Shown here piece by piece: positions 49,202 to 57,554 of a DNA stretch of 64,000 nt (position 1 is its first letter; every line of letters starts with the position of its first letter). This DNA is from Pseudomonas asplenii. GTDB lineage: Bacteria; Pseudomonadota; Gammaproteobacteria; Pseudomonadales; Pseudomonadaceae. A model generated the notes under the pieces. That model worked only from the letters and a program-made list of their open reading frames with translations. It was not told the DNA's origin and made no database searches. The translations under genes and the position numbers were made by a program. The stretch lies in assembly GCF_900105475.1 (NCBI RefSeq), contig NZ_LT629777.1, forward strand, positions 5,828,001-5,892,000, given 5' to 3'.

Positions 49202-50335
49202 TTATCTCAACAGGCTGGCCGGGTCGGCATGACGCAAGGTACGGATCGCGGCCAGGCCGGAGACCAGCACCAGGGCCATGCTGAGGACCAGACAGGCAAT
49301 GGCTGCCGCGGGAGAAAGCGCCACGGGCACGTTGTAGGCCGCGGCCAGGACAAACATCAGGCCGGCCACCACAAGGCTGCCCAACAGCCCCAGCGCCCCG
49401 ACCCAGAACGCCTGCTCCATCACCACCTTGCGCAAGGCCCCTATCCCGACACCCAGCGCATTCAGGGTCGCGTATTCGCGGATCGAACCAATGACCGCAG
49501 CCACCAGGGTCTGGCTGGTGATCACCGCCCCGACCAGAAAGACGATGCCGGCCAGAAACAGCACGCCGGCCCCGGCACCGGTATCGAACATCCAGTACAT
49601 CTGCGAGCGGTGGGCGAAATCCTCTGCAGTCCATACATCGTATTGGCCGAACGCCGTGACACCGCGCAGGCGGGCAGCGACCGCGTCCGCCTGCTGCGGA
49701 TCATTCAGTTTGGCGAGCAGATAGGTCATGCGCTCACCCCGGCCTGACGGGAGGTCGATCTGCCGCGCCGTCGACAACGAGGCCACGACGTTCACCCCTC
49801 CCAGCGCTCGCAATCCGCTGGTGACGCCGATCACGCGCACGCGATGGCCATTGATCAAGGCAGTGTCGCCAACGGCAACACCCAGGCTGCCCAGGTCGGC
49901 CCGATCGACCACCACCGTGTCCACCTCCTGCAGACGGACGCGCAATGCAGCCGACAGAACCCGATCGAACATCAGGCCCTGTGGCCCCGTATCGATTCCG
50001 GAGACATACACCGAAACGCCACCGGTATCCCGCGCACCGCGCCAGTCACCGTCGACCCACAGGAAAGGCTCGACCTGCCGCACCTGCGGCTCCATGCGCA
50101 GGTGCATCTCCACGCCCGCGTCGATCGGCCGCCCCAGGTTGACGCTCTGGGTACCGGGATAGCCGACCCAGAGGTCGGCCGAGGAGCCATTGATATAGAC
50201 ACTGGCACTGCCGAAGATCCCCAGCACCAGTGCGGCCTGGAGCAATTGCAGCAAGCCGGCGAAGCCCACAGCGATCATCGCTGGCAGGAAACGTCGCCAC
50301 TCATGCAGCAGCGTTTGACGGGCAAGCGCGACCAT
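49202..50335 (-). CDS. FtsX-like ABC permease, DevC type
   Basis: 377 aa. TM1 is near residues 18-40, a ~230-residue periplasmic domain follows (with YVSGIDTGPQGLMFD), and a C-terminal three-helix FtsX domain (about 255-365) has GVLFLAGIVFLVGAVITSQT and REYATLNALGVG. Size and order match DevC/MacB-type mechanotransmission permeases. The ATG shares one base with the stop of the outer-membrane factor gene (TGATG), so translation is coupled. The substrate cannot be read from the sequence. Confidence 0.87.
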   Translation of the reverse strand: MVALARQTLLHEWRRFLPAMIAVGFAGLLQLLQAALVLGIFGSASVYINGSSADLWVGYPGTQSVNLGRPIDAGVEMHLRMEPQVRQVEPFLWVDGDWRGARDTGGVSVYVSGIDTGPQGLMFDRVLSAALRVRLQEVDTVVVDRADLGSLGVAVGDTALINGHRVRVIGVTSGLRALGGVNVVASLSTARQIDLPSGRGERMTYLLAKLNDPQQADAVAARLRGVTAFGQYDVWTAEDFAHRSQMYWMFDTGAGAGVLFLAGIVFLVGAVITSQTLVAAVIGSIREYATLNALGVGIGALRKVVMEQAFWVGALGLLGSLVVAGLMFVLAAAYNVPVALSPAAAIACLVLSMALVLVSGLAAIRTLRHADPASLLR

Positions 50336-51756
50336 CAGTGGATCTCCTTCAAGGGCTCGTCTGGCAACGGCGCACCCCCGAGTGCCTTGTACAAGGCGAC
50401 ATAGGCGATGTTGCGCTCGGTACGGGCACGGGCCAGTTGCAACATCGCCTGGTGCTGGTCGATCTGCTCGTTCTTAAGGTCCAGGTCACTCTGCAACCCC
50501 AGCCTGGACCGTTGCCTACCGGCTTCCAGGCGGGCTTGCACCGCACTGAGGGCTTGCTGGGAGGATTGCTCGCGCTGGCGCAACTGTTCGAGGTCACCCA
50601 GGGCGGTTTCGGCTTCGGCCACGCCCAGCAGGACGCTTTGCCGATAAGCCAGGACCGCCGCCTGCAACTGGTGATCCTGGGCCTCGGCCCTGGCCACGCG
50701 CAGCCCCCAGTCGAACAGGGGAATGCTGATACCGGGCCCATAGGAGAAGATGCTGTCACCGCTGCGTGTACGCTTGCGATTGCTGTCCAGATTCAGCGAC
50801 CACTGCAACGAGGTGCCGAAGCTGATGTGCGGATAGATCTCAGCCCGGCTCATGCCTGCCTCCCCCGCCGCACGTATCACCTCGGCTTCGGCCCCGGCAA
50901 TTTCCGGGCGTGTGCGCAACAGGTCGGTCGGCACGCTGTTCAATTGCCATTGGCCGAGCGTGGGCAGCGGCCCCGGTTGTAGCCAGTGGAGATCGGGCTC
51001 ACTCTGGCCGAGCAGCAGTGCCAATTGTTGCGCGTTGCGGTTGATCGCCTGTCGCGGCTCGCCCAAGGCCATGTCGGCCCGGGCCAGCTCAGCCTGGGCG
51101 CCAGCGATATCGACCGGGGTCACCAGCTTGAGGTCTTCACGCACCCGCAGCAGCCGCAACTTTTCCCGTTGGTTTTCCTGGACGACCACCAGGAGCTTTT
51201 GCGCCTGTTGCGCCGAACGCAGCTCAATCCAGCATCGAGTGACCTGTGCCACCAACGAGACCTGGGTCGAACGCAGATCGGCTTTCACCCGCTCCTCGTT
51301 GCCCTGGGCAAGCCGATCGGCACTCTGTTTGACCCCGAACAGCGGCAGCTCCCACAGCGCATCAAAACCGACCAGGTAGTTGGACGTACTGGTATCGGCA
51401 CTGACGGCGTCCCGGCTCTGGATCGACAGCGACGGCAGGTAAGGATCCTGAACGTGCCGACTCAATAGCCGCGTGGCACGCAGACGCTCAACCGCCTGGG
51501 CGACGTCCAGGTTGTTCTGCAGGGCCCGTTCGACCAGTGCGTCCAGCTCCGGGTCGCCGAAGGCGTGCCACCACCCGTTCAGGTCGGGCCGCAAAGGCTG
51601 CACATTCGCAGGCGCATTGCGCCAGGTATCGGGGGGCGATGGTTTCAGGTCAGGCAACGGGGCCACCGAGCAGCCGCCCAGCATGAACAGCACCAGCAGC
51701 GCGCAGGGAAACCTGGCAGACGCCGCTCGTTCAGGAAGTTTGATAGTCACCACCAC
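50335..51756 (-). CDS. Outer-membrane efflux channel lipoprotein (NodT/OprM type)
   Basis: 473 aa. A signal peptide with lipobox LFMLGGC precedes two outer-membrane-efflux repeats with the usual WWHAFGDPELDALVERALQN start, an ELRSAQQAQKLL helix, RTRPEIAGAEAEVIRAAGE, and a second-repeat block ISIPLFDWGLRVARAEAQ. It supplies the TolC-like exit duct for the ABC system encoded downstream in the same operon. First gene of the operon: channel, permease, ATPase, adaptor. Confidence 0.9.
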   Translation of the reverse strand: MVVTIKLPERAASARFPCALLVLFMLGGCSVAPLPDLKPSPPDTWRNAPANVQPLRPDLNGWWHAFGDPELDALVERALQNNLDVAQAVERLRATRLLSRHVQDPYLPSLSIQSRDAVSADTSTSNYLVGFDALWELPLFGVKQSADRLAQGNEERVKADLRSTQVSLVAQVTRCWIELRSAQQAQKLLVVVQENQREKLRLLRVREDLKLVTPVDIAGAQAELARADMALGEPRQAINRNAQQLALLLGQSEPDLHWLQPGPLPTLGQWQLNSVPTDLLRTRPEIAGAEAEVIRAAGEAGMSRAEIYPHISFGTSLQWSLNLDSNRKRTRSGDSIFSYGPGISIPLFDWGLRVARAEAQDHQLQAAVLAYRQSVLLGVAEAETALGDLEQLRQREQSSQQALSAVQARLEAGRQRSRLGLQSDLDLKNEQIDQHQAMLQLARARTERNIAYVALYKALGGAPLPDEPLKEIH

Positions 51757-52010
51757 AAGTGCAGGTTTAAGCGCCGAGATTGCAGCGCAATGGCAATCAG
51801 GTACGAAGGGAGGTCCAGGCGGCGCTGGGGTATCCAGGGCAGCGAGCGCATTTTTCCACGGGCAGATGTAAGCCGCTGTATAGAAACTGTCGCTGTTTTG
51901 TATAGATGTGTATCGATGTTTAAAAAGCGCCAGTGCCCCTCAACGGCATAAAATCATGCAACTCACTGGCATGCGGGCTGGTCAAGACGAAGCAGGCAAC
52001 CACGCCGGCC
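51757..52010. promoter_or_regulatory. Region between the efflux operon and the GGDEF gene
   Basis: 254 bp. AT-richer around 51880-51960. The promoter of the efflux operon (reading left) should lie here. No gene or operator repeat recognised. Confidence 0.4.
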
Positions 52011-52964
52011 CTACTCGTACACCGTCACGCGATTACGCCCAGCCTTCTTCGACTGATACAACGCCTGGTCCGCCCAGGCGATCAGGTCGGCGTGGGTGAC
52101 TGACGGGCGGCTGAGGTCGGCCACACCGAGGCTGATGGTAAAGCGGATGCCCACGCCCTCATGCACCACTTCCAGTGCTGCGACCGCGTTGCGCAGGCGC
52201 TCTGCAAAGTGCCAGGCCCCCACCTTGTCGGTGTCCGAAAGCACCACGCCGAACTCTTCGCCGCCATAACGCCCGGCCACGTCGCTGTCACGCACATGCT
52301 CGCGCACCAGGTCGGCCACCTGTTCGATCACCTTGTCGCCGGCCTGGTGGCCGTAGGTGTCGTTGACGCGCTTGAAGTGGTCGATGTCAAACATCACCAG
52401 GCTGGTCGGGTTGCCATGGCGCTGGTTGCGCGCATAGGCAACCTTCAGGCTCTCTTCCCAATGCCCACGGTTGTACAGCCCGGTCAGCCGGTCGGTACTG
52501 GAGAGCTTCTGCAACTGCGCGTTGACCGCCTGCAACTGGTTGCGGTTGGTGGCCACGTCGGTGACGTCGTAGATCACCAGGCAGATATGGTGGATCGCGC
52601 TGTCGGTCGAACGCAGCGCCAGCAAGGTGGTGTTCTGGTACATGAAGTCTTCCTGGCCGGTGATCGGCTGGTAGTTCTTGAACCGCACCAGATAAGGCCG
52701 TTGCTCCCAGATGGTGAAGCCCGGCGTGCCAAGGGTGGCGACGCTCTCGACCTTGCGGCTGAACCACTCGCGGTCCACCTCGGGAAACAACGCGAAAAAC
52801 GACTGGTTGTAGGCATCCCTGGGCTGGACCCCGGAACGGTTCTCCATGAAGGTGTTCCAGACCTGCACGCAGTAGTCGCGGTCGAGCACCACTACGCCGA
52901 CATCGATGCTCTGGACGATCGCCAGCAACCAGTGAAACTCGTTCAGATCGAGGTGATCGCTCAT
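52011..52964 (-). CDS. PAS-GGDEF diguanylate cyclase
   Basis: 317 aa, cytoplasmic. PAS domain about 8-130 (LAIVQSIDVGVVVLDRDYCVQVWN), then a GGDEF domain from about 155 with DRLTGLYNRGHWEE, FDIDHFKRVNDTYGH and an intact GGEEF active site. A product-inhibition RxxD motif (RDSD) lies exactly five residues before GGEEF. It should make c-di-GMP. It begins 3 bp after the REC-CheC gene, so the two proteins are made together and likely act in one pathway. Confidence 0.92.
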   Translation of the reverse strand: MSDHLDLNEFHWLLAIVQSIDVGVVVLDRDYCVQVWNTFMENRSGVQPRDAYNQSFFALFPEVDREWFSRKVESVATLGTPGFTIWEQRPYLVRFKNYQPITGQEDFMYQNTTLLALRSTDSAIHHICLVIYDVTDVATNRNQLQAVNAQLQKLSSTDRLTGLYNRGHWEESLKVAYARNQRHGNPTSLVMFDIDHFKRVNDTYGHQAGDKVIEQVADLVREHVRDSDVAGRYGGEEFGVVLSDTDKVGAWHFAERLRNAVAALEVVHEGVGIRFTISLGVADLSRPSVTHADLIAWADQALYQSKKAGRNRVTVYE

Positions 52965-52967
52965 GGT

Positions 52968-53960
52968 TCAGGTCATCAGGTAGGCAAGTTTATGGGTCAG
53001 GCGCTCGATCGAGTCCTCGGTGAACAGCAACAGCAGGTCGAAGTGAATGTCGTGCCCTTCCAGGCTGTAGCTGATCTCCACCGCCAGGGTCTTTTTCCAG
53101 CGCAGCTGATTGACCCGGATCAGGTCCTCGATGGCCGCGTGCTGCCCGAGGATCTGCGGATGCCCCTGGGAAAAAACCACGTCGATCTGCTCGGCGATGC
53201 TGCTCAGGCAGGCGCCGATCAGCACGCTTGACAGGTCCAGCAGCATCTCCAGGTCCGAGTATTCCGGTCCCTGGCGCTTGAGCAGCTGGGCCATGTCGGC
53301 GATTTCCGAATCATGGAACATCAGCAGCGCTTCGCCCGCGATACCGGCACCGATAAACCCCTGGCAGATGGCAGTGAGTTGCTGGCAACTGCCGGCGTCC
53401 ATCAAGGCCATGTGCAGCTCACCGACCTCGAGGATATTCACGTTGGGTACCGGCAATTGCACGAAGACCCCCAGCACCTTGGCAATCAGTGCCGCCGCCC
53501 GGCCGATGGCGACGTTGACCGTCTCGCGAAACGCATCGCGAAAACTGACTGGCGCCTCCACCGCCTGACGCAACGGCGCCTCGTCGAGTGCTCCGAGCAA
53601 GCCCAGTGCGTCCAGGGTGCTACGCAGTTCTTGCTCATCGAAGGGCTTTTTCAGGAACGCCAGGGCACCCAGCGCGCGGACCCGGCGCACGGCCTCTTCC
53701 TGGACGTCGCCGGAAATCACGATGACCTGGGCCTGGAGCCCTTCGGCCTGCATCGCCGCCAGGACCTGGTAACCGTCCATCTCCGGCATGGTCAAATCGA
53801 GCAGCACCACCTGCCCCAGCCCGCTGCGTATGGCCTCCAGCCCCTTGCGCCCGTCATCGGCCTCGGTGATCGAGACGGGCCAGTCAGCCGGCAGTGCGCG
53901 CAGTACCTGCTTGCGCGCCATGGTGGAGTCATCACACACAAGTAGGGGAATCACTGACAC
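52968..53960 (-). CDS. Response regulator fused to a CheC/CheX-like domain
   Basis: 330 aa. An N-terminal receiver (about 4-120) has Asp10/Asp11 (CDDS), phospho-acceptor Asp55 in LLDLTMPEMDGYQ and the KKPFDEQ lysine. The C-terminal ~190 residues look like CheC: VGELHMALMDAG and later YSDLEMLLDLSSVLIGACLSS, the latter carrying the helix typical of CheC-class phosphatases. It starts with GTG 53960 (GTG 53954 is an alternative). CheC domains remove phosphate from CheY-like receivers, so it may regulate itself or a partner. Operon with the diguanylate cyclase. Confidence 0.82.
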   Translation of the reverse strand: MSVIPLLVCDDSTMARKQVLRALPADWPVSITEADDGRKGLEAIRSGLGQVVLLDLTMPEMDGYQVLAAMQAEGLQAQVIVISGDVQEEAVRRVRALGALAFLKKPFDEQELRSTLDALGLLGALDEAPLRQAVEAPVSFRDAFRETVNVAIGRAAALIAKVLGVFVQLPVPNVNILEVGELHMALMDAGSCQQLTAICQGFIGAGIAGEALLMFHDSEIADMAQLLKRQGPEYSDLEMLLDLSSVLIGACLSSIAEQIDVVFSQGHPQILGQHAAIEDLIRVNQLRWKKTLAVEISYSLEGHDIHFDLLLLFTEDSIERLTHKLAYLMT

Positions 53961-54108
53961 AGACCGGCGCTCATCGTATTGGGCATCAGGGAAACATTAG
54001 TGGCATGATGCCATGAAACTGACATGAACCGCTGATTAATGAGGTTTTATTGAGAACCCCACCGAGCAATTCACCAGCCTATCGCCCCCTCAGCCATCAG
54101 GGTATGCC

Positions 54109-55092
54109 CTAGATCAAGGGACCACGTACCGAAAAACGCTCGCGATAGGCCTGCGGCGTCACCCCCACGGCCCGCAGGAAACTGCGCCGCAAGGTTTCCT
54201 CGCTGCCAAACCCGCAACGGGCGGCGATGCGCTTGATTGGCGTGGCGGTATCACTGAGCAAGCGCCGGGCATTTTCCACGCGGATGTTCTCCACCGCACG
54301 GGCCGGTGTCTGGCCGGTTTCCAGGCGGTAATGGCGGACAAAGCTGCGCTCGCTCATGCCCACCTGCTGGGCCAACACCGGGATCGACAGATCCAGTGCC
54401 AGATGCTCGGCGATCCAGGCATGCAAATCGCCGAAACGGCTGGTGCTCTTCTGCAGTGACAACGTAGCGCTGAACTGCGACTGTCCACCCGGGCGCTTGA
54501 GAAACACCACCAGGTGCCGGGCGACCTCCAGGGCCATCGGCCGCCCGAGGTCCGCCTCCACCAGCGCCAGCGACAGGTCGATACCGGCCGTCACGCCCGC
54601 CGAGGTCCAGACCGGACCATCGTTGATGAAAATCGGATTGGGCTCGACCTGCAACTGCGGGTAACGCTCGGCCAATTGCTCGCAACGGGTCCAGTGGGTC
54701 GCTACGCGCCGGCCATCGAGCCAGCCGCTGGCGGCCAACAGAAACGCCCCGGTACACACCGAAGCGACCCGCCGCGCGCAAGCCGCCTGCTGGCGCACCC
54801 ACTCCACCAACTGTGGGTCCTCGGCGGCGGCATAGGTGCCCCAGCCACCGGCGATGATCAGGCTGTCACACGGCGTTCCCGGCGCGGGCAGCGGTTCGGC
54901 GAGCATGGCCAGGCCAGCCGAACTCAACACCGGCCCGGCCTGGGCGGCAATCACCCGCGGCGCATAAGGCAGCGCCAGGCCCTGGGAAAGGGCCAGGTCG
55001 TTGGCCGAAGCAAAGACCTGCAGCGGCCCGGTGACATCGAGCAACTGCACATTGGGGAAAGCCAGTATCTCGATGCTGCGGGGCGTATTCAT
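54109..55092 (-). CDS. GlxA-type transcriptional regulator (DJ-1/PfpI + AraC HTH)
   Basis: 327 aa. The DJ-1/PfpI-like sensor domain (about 8-185) opens EILAFPNVQLLDVTGPLQVF and keeps the nucleophile-elbow form VASVCTGAFLLAASG. The C-terminal AraC double HTH (about 225-320) includes VLAQQVGMSERSFVRHY and IAARCGFGSEETLRRSFL. It is divergent from the isonitrile hydratase gene, whose product has the same DJ-1 fold, which suggests it regulates that gene, perhaps sensing a related ligand (inference). Confidence 0.88.
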   Translation of the reverse strand: MNTPRSIEILAFPNVQLLDVTGPLQVFASANDLALSQGLALPYAPRVIAAQAGPVLSSAGLAMLAEPLPAPGTPCDSLIIAGGWGTYAAAEDPQLVEWVRQQAACARRVASVCTGAFLLAASGWLDGRRVATHWTRCEQLAERYPQLQVEPNPIFINDGPVWTSAGVTAGIDLSLALVEADLGRPMALEVARHLVVFLKRPGGQSQFSATLSLQKSTSRFGDLHAWIAEHLALDLSIPVLAQQVGMSERSFVRHYRLETGQTPARAVENIRVENARRLLSDTATPIKRIAARCGFGSEETLRRSFLRAVGVTPQAYRERFSVRGPLI

Positions 55093-55200
55093 GGTGATTG
55101 GCGTAAAAAGTGGGTGGTATGGCGTATTCGCCAGATCCTACGAAACTACAGTAAAGCCGTCTACAGACATTGACCCCGCCTTCTGAAAGGAACTTGCGCC

Positions 55201-55887
55201 ATGACGCTACACATCGGTTTCCTGCTGTTCCCCAACGTCCAGCAATTGGACCTGACCGGCCCCTACGACGTCCTCGCCTCGCTGCCGGGGGTCAAGCTGC
55301 ACCTGGTCTGGAAAGACCTGGAACCGGTGAAGTCGAGCACCGGCCTGGTCTTCAGCCCGACCACCCGCTTCGACGATTGCCCGCCGCTGGATGTGATTTG
55401 CGTACCGGGCGGCGCGGGTGTCGGGCCGCTGATGGAAGACCCCGAGACCCTGGCGTTTATCCAGGAACAGGCGGCACAGGCACGCTATGTCACCTCGGTG
55501 TGCACCGGTTCGCTGGTGCTGGGGGCCGCCGGCCTGCTGCGCGGCCGCAAGGCCACTACCCACTGGGCCTATCACGACATGCTGACGACGCTTGGCGCTG
55601 TGGCCGTCAACGATCGCGTGGTACGCGACGGCAACCTGCTGACGGGCGGCGGCATCACCGCCGGCATCGATTTCGCCCTGACCCTGGCCAGCGAGCTGGT
55701 GGGCGCCGATGAAGCCCAGTTGATCCAGTTGCAACTGGAATACGCCCCGGCGCCACCGTTCAACTCCGGCAGCCCGCAAACCGCCCCTCAGGCCGTGCTC
55801 GACGCGGCCCGGCAACGGGTGGTGGAATCGCGGCGCGTGCGTGGCGAGATCACTGCCCGCGCGGCCGAGCGCCTGGGTCTGCACTGA
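55201..55887 (+). CDS. inhA: Isonitrile hydratase (DJ-1/PfpI family)
   Basis: 228 aa. Starts TLHIGFLLFPNVQQLDLTGP and has the nucleophile Cys101 in TSVCTGSLVLGAAGLL, the same position as the essential Cys101 of the Pseudomonas putida enzyme, with VPGGAGVGPLMED and TGGGITAGIDFAL. InhA hydrates isonitriles to N-substituted formamides. The start at 55201 follows a GAAAGGAAC ribosome-binding region. Monocistronic, divergent from the GlxA-type regulator. Confidence 0.87.
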   Translation: MTLHIGFLLFPNVQQLDLTGPYDVLASLPGVKLHLVWKDLEPVKSSTGLVFSPTTRFDDCPPLDVICVPGGAGVGPLMEDPETLAFIQEQAAQARYVTSVCTGSLVLGAAGLLRGRKATTHWAYHDMLTTLGAVAVNDRVVRDGNLLTGGGITAGIDFALTLASELVGADEAQLIQLQLEYAPAPPFNSGSPQTAPQAVLDAARQRVVESRRVRGEITARAAERLGLH

Positions 55888-56031
55888 CACCTTCGGCTGG
55901 CACCGCCCATTTTGTGGGAACCCGCAAGCAGTTTGCGCACGACACAAACCCTGTTGGAGTTTCCCACAAGCCTGCTTTTCTCTGGCAACCTACTGACCAG
56001 GCAAACACCCGAGCCAGGGAAAACTCAAATA

Positions 56032-57225
56032 ATGATCTACGATTTCTGCATCATCGGCGGCGGCATCGTCGGGCTCGCCACCGCTATGGAACTGCTCAAG
56101 CGCCAACCCGGCGCCAGCCTGGTGATTCTGGAAAAAGAGGCCAGCCTCGCGCGTCATCAGACCGGACACAACAGCGGCGTCATTCATGCCGGGATCTATT
56201 ACGCACCGGGCAGCCTCAAGGCCGAGCTGTGCAAGCGCGGCGCCCAGGCGACCCAGGATTTCTGCCGCAAGCATGGCATCCGCTACGAGATCTGCGGCAA
56301 GATGCTGGTGGCCTCCACGCCCCTGGAAATGCAGCGCATGCAGGCGCTGTACGAACGCTCGCAACTCAATGGCCTGAAGGTCGAACGCCTGGATGGTGAA
56401 GAACTGCGTCGACGCGAACCGAATATCGTCGGCCTCGGCGCCCTGTTTCTCGATGCCACGGGGATCGTCGATTACCGCCAGGTCTGCGAAGCGATGGCGC
56501 GGGTGATCCGCAGCAACGGTGGCGAAATCCACCTGCAGAAGACGGTCACGGCGATTCAGGAACATACTGACAGCGTCACCGTCAGCACCGCAGACGGCGT
56601 CTGGCAGGCACGCAAGCTGGTGGCGTGCGCCGGCTTGCAGTCCGATCGCCTGGCGAAGCTGGCCGGCGTGCCCATCGACCACCAGATCATCCCGTTTCGT
56701 GGCGAGTACTTCCGCCTGCCGGCGTCGAAGAACGACATCGTCAACCACCTGATCTACCCGATACCCGACCCCGACCTGCCGTTCCTGGGTGTGCACCTGA
56801 CCCGCATGATCGACGGCAGCGTTACCGTCGGCCCGAATGCGGTCCTCGGGCTGGGCCGGGAAAACTACCGCAAGAGCTCGATCAACTGGCGCGATGTCGC
56901 GCAATACGCCACGTTTCCCGGTTTCTGGAGAACCCTGCGGCAGAACTTGCGCTCCGGCACCCAGGAGATGAAAAACTCACTGTTCAAAGGGGGCTACCTG
57001 GAGCTGTGCCGCAAATACTGCCCGTCGCTGGTCGTCGAAGACCTGCTGCCCTACGAGGCCGGCATCCGCGCCCAGGCGGTCATGCGCGATGGCAGCCTGG
57101 TGCATGACTTCCTGTTCGCGGAAACGGCACGCATGGTCCACGTCTGCAACGCGCCCTCGCCGGCCGCCACATCGGCCATGCCGATCGGCGAGATGATCGC
57201 CGAACGAATCCTCGGCGCACGCTAG
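56032..57225 (+). CDS. lhgO: L-2-hydroxyglutarate dehydrogenase/oxidase
   Basis: 397 aa, DAO-fold flavoprotein. The FAD motif is CIIGGGIVGLATAMELL; the family blocks are ARHQTGHNSGVIHAGIYY, VACAGLQSDRLAKLAG and RGEYFRLP, with the C-terminal NAPSPAATSAMPIGEM. It oxidises L-2-hydroxyglutarate to 2-oxoglutarate. ATG 56032 starts the FAD motif; an earlier in-frame start (55912) would add 40 residues of no family character. The usual csiD partner is not adjacent here. Confidence 0.9.
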   Translation: MIYDFCIIGGGIVGLATAMELLKRQPGASLVILEKEASLARHQTGHNSGVIHAGIYYAPGSLKAELCKRGAQATQDFCRKHGIRYEICGKMLVASTPLEMQRMQALYERSQLNGLKVERLDGEELRRREPNIVGLGALFLDATGIVDYRQVCEAMARVIRSNGGEIHLQKTVTAIQEHTDSVTVSTADGVWQARKLVACAGLQSDRLAKLAGVPIDHQIIPFRGEYFRLPASKNDIVNHLIYPIPDPDLPFLGVHLTRMIDGSVTVGPNAVLGLGRENYRKSSINWRDVAQYATFPGFWRTLRQNLRSGTQEMKNSLFKGGYLELCRKYCPSLVVEDLLPYEAGIRAQAVMRDGSLVHDFLFAETARMVHVCNAPSPAATSAMPIGEMIAERILGAR

Positions 57226-57230
57226 CCGGG

Positions 57231-57554
57231 CTATTCGTCCAACGGCATGTCCAGCAGTGCCGAGCCCAGGCTCTTGCCATGGGCATCCAGGGCCAGGGAG
57301 CGGGTCACGCCACCGCGCAGGATGCCCGGCAGCACGAAGTTCAGGGCCTGCACACCGGGCAGCTCATAACGCCGCACCGGCGCAGCGGCCGGGTCGCGCA
57401 GTTCAGCGAACCAGGCCGCGACCCGCTCCGCAGTCAACCATTCGCACAGCCGTGGATAGTCTTCGGGGCAATAGGAGATCACCGAGATGTTCGAGGTGTC
57501 GCCCTTGTCGCCAGTACGCGAATGGGCCAGGGCCCGCAGAATCAAGCCGCTCAT
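57231..57554 (-). CDS. AtuA-associated ferredoxin-fold small protein
   Basis: 107 aa. Opens LRALAHSRTGDKGDTSNIS and has RYELPGVQALNFVLPGIL and GGVTRSLALDAHGK, the pattern of the small domain that in AtuA proteins is often fused to the DUF1446 domain. Here it is separate and overlaps the DUF1446 gene by 4 nt. The two probably form one complex. Reaction unknown. Confidence 0.8.
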   Translation of the reverse strand: MSGLILRALAHSRTGDKGDTSNISVISYCPEDYPRLCEWLTAERVAAWFAELRDPAAAPVRRYELPGVQALNFVLPGILRGGVTRSLALDAHGKSLGSALLDMPLDE

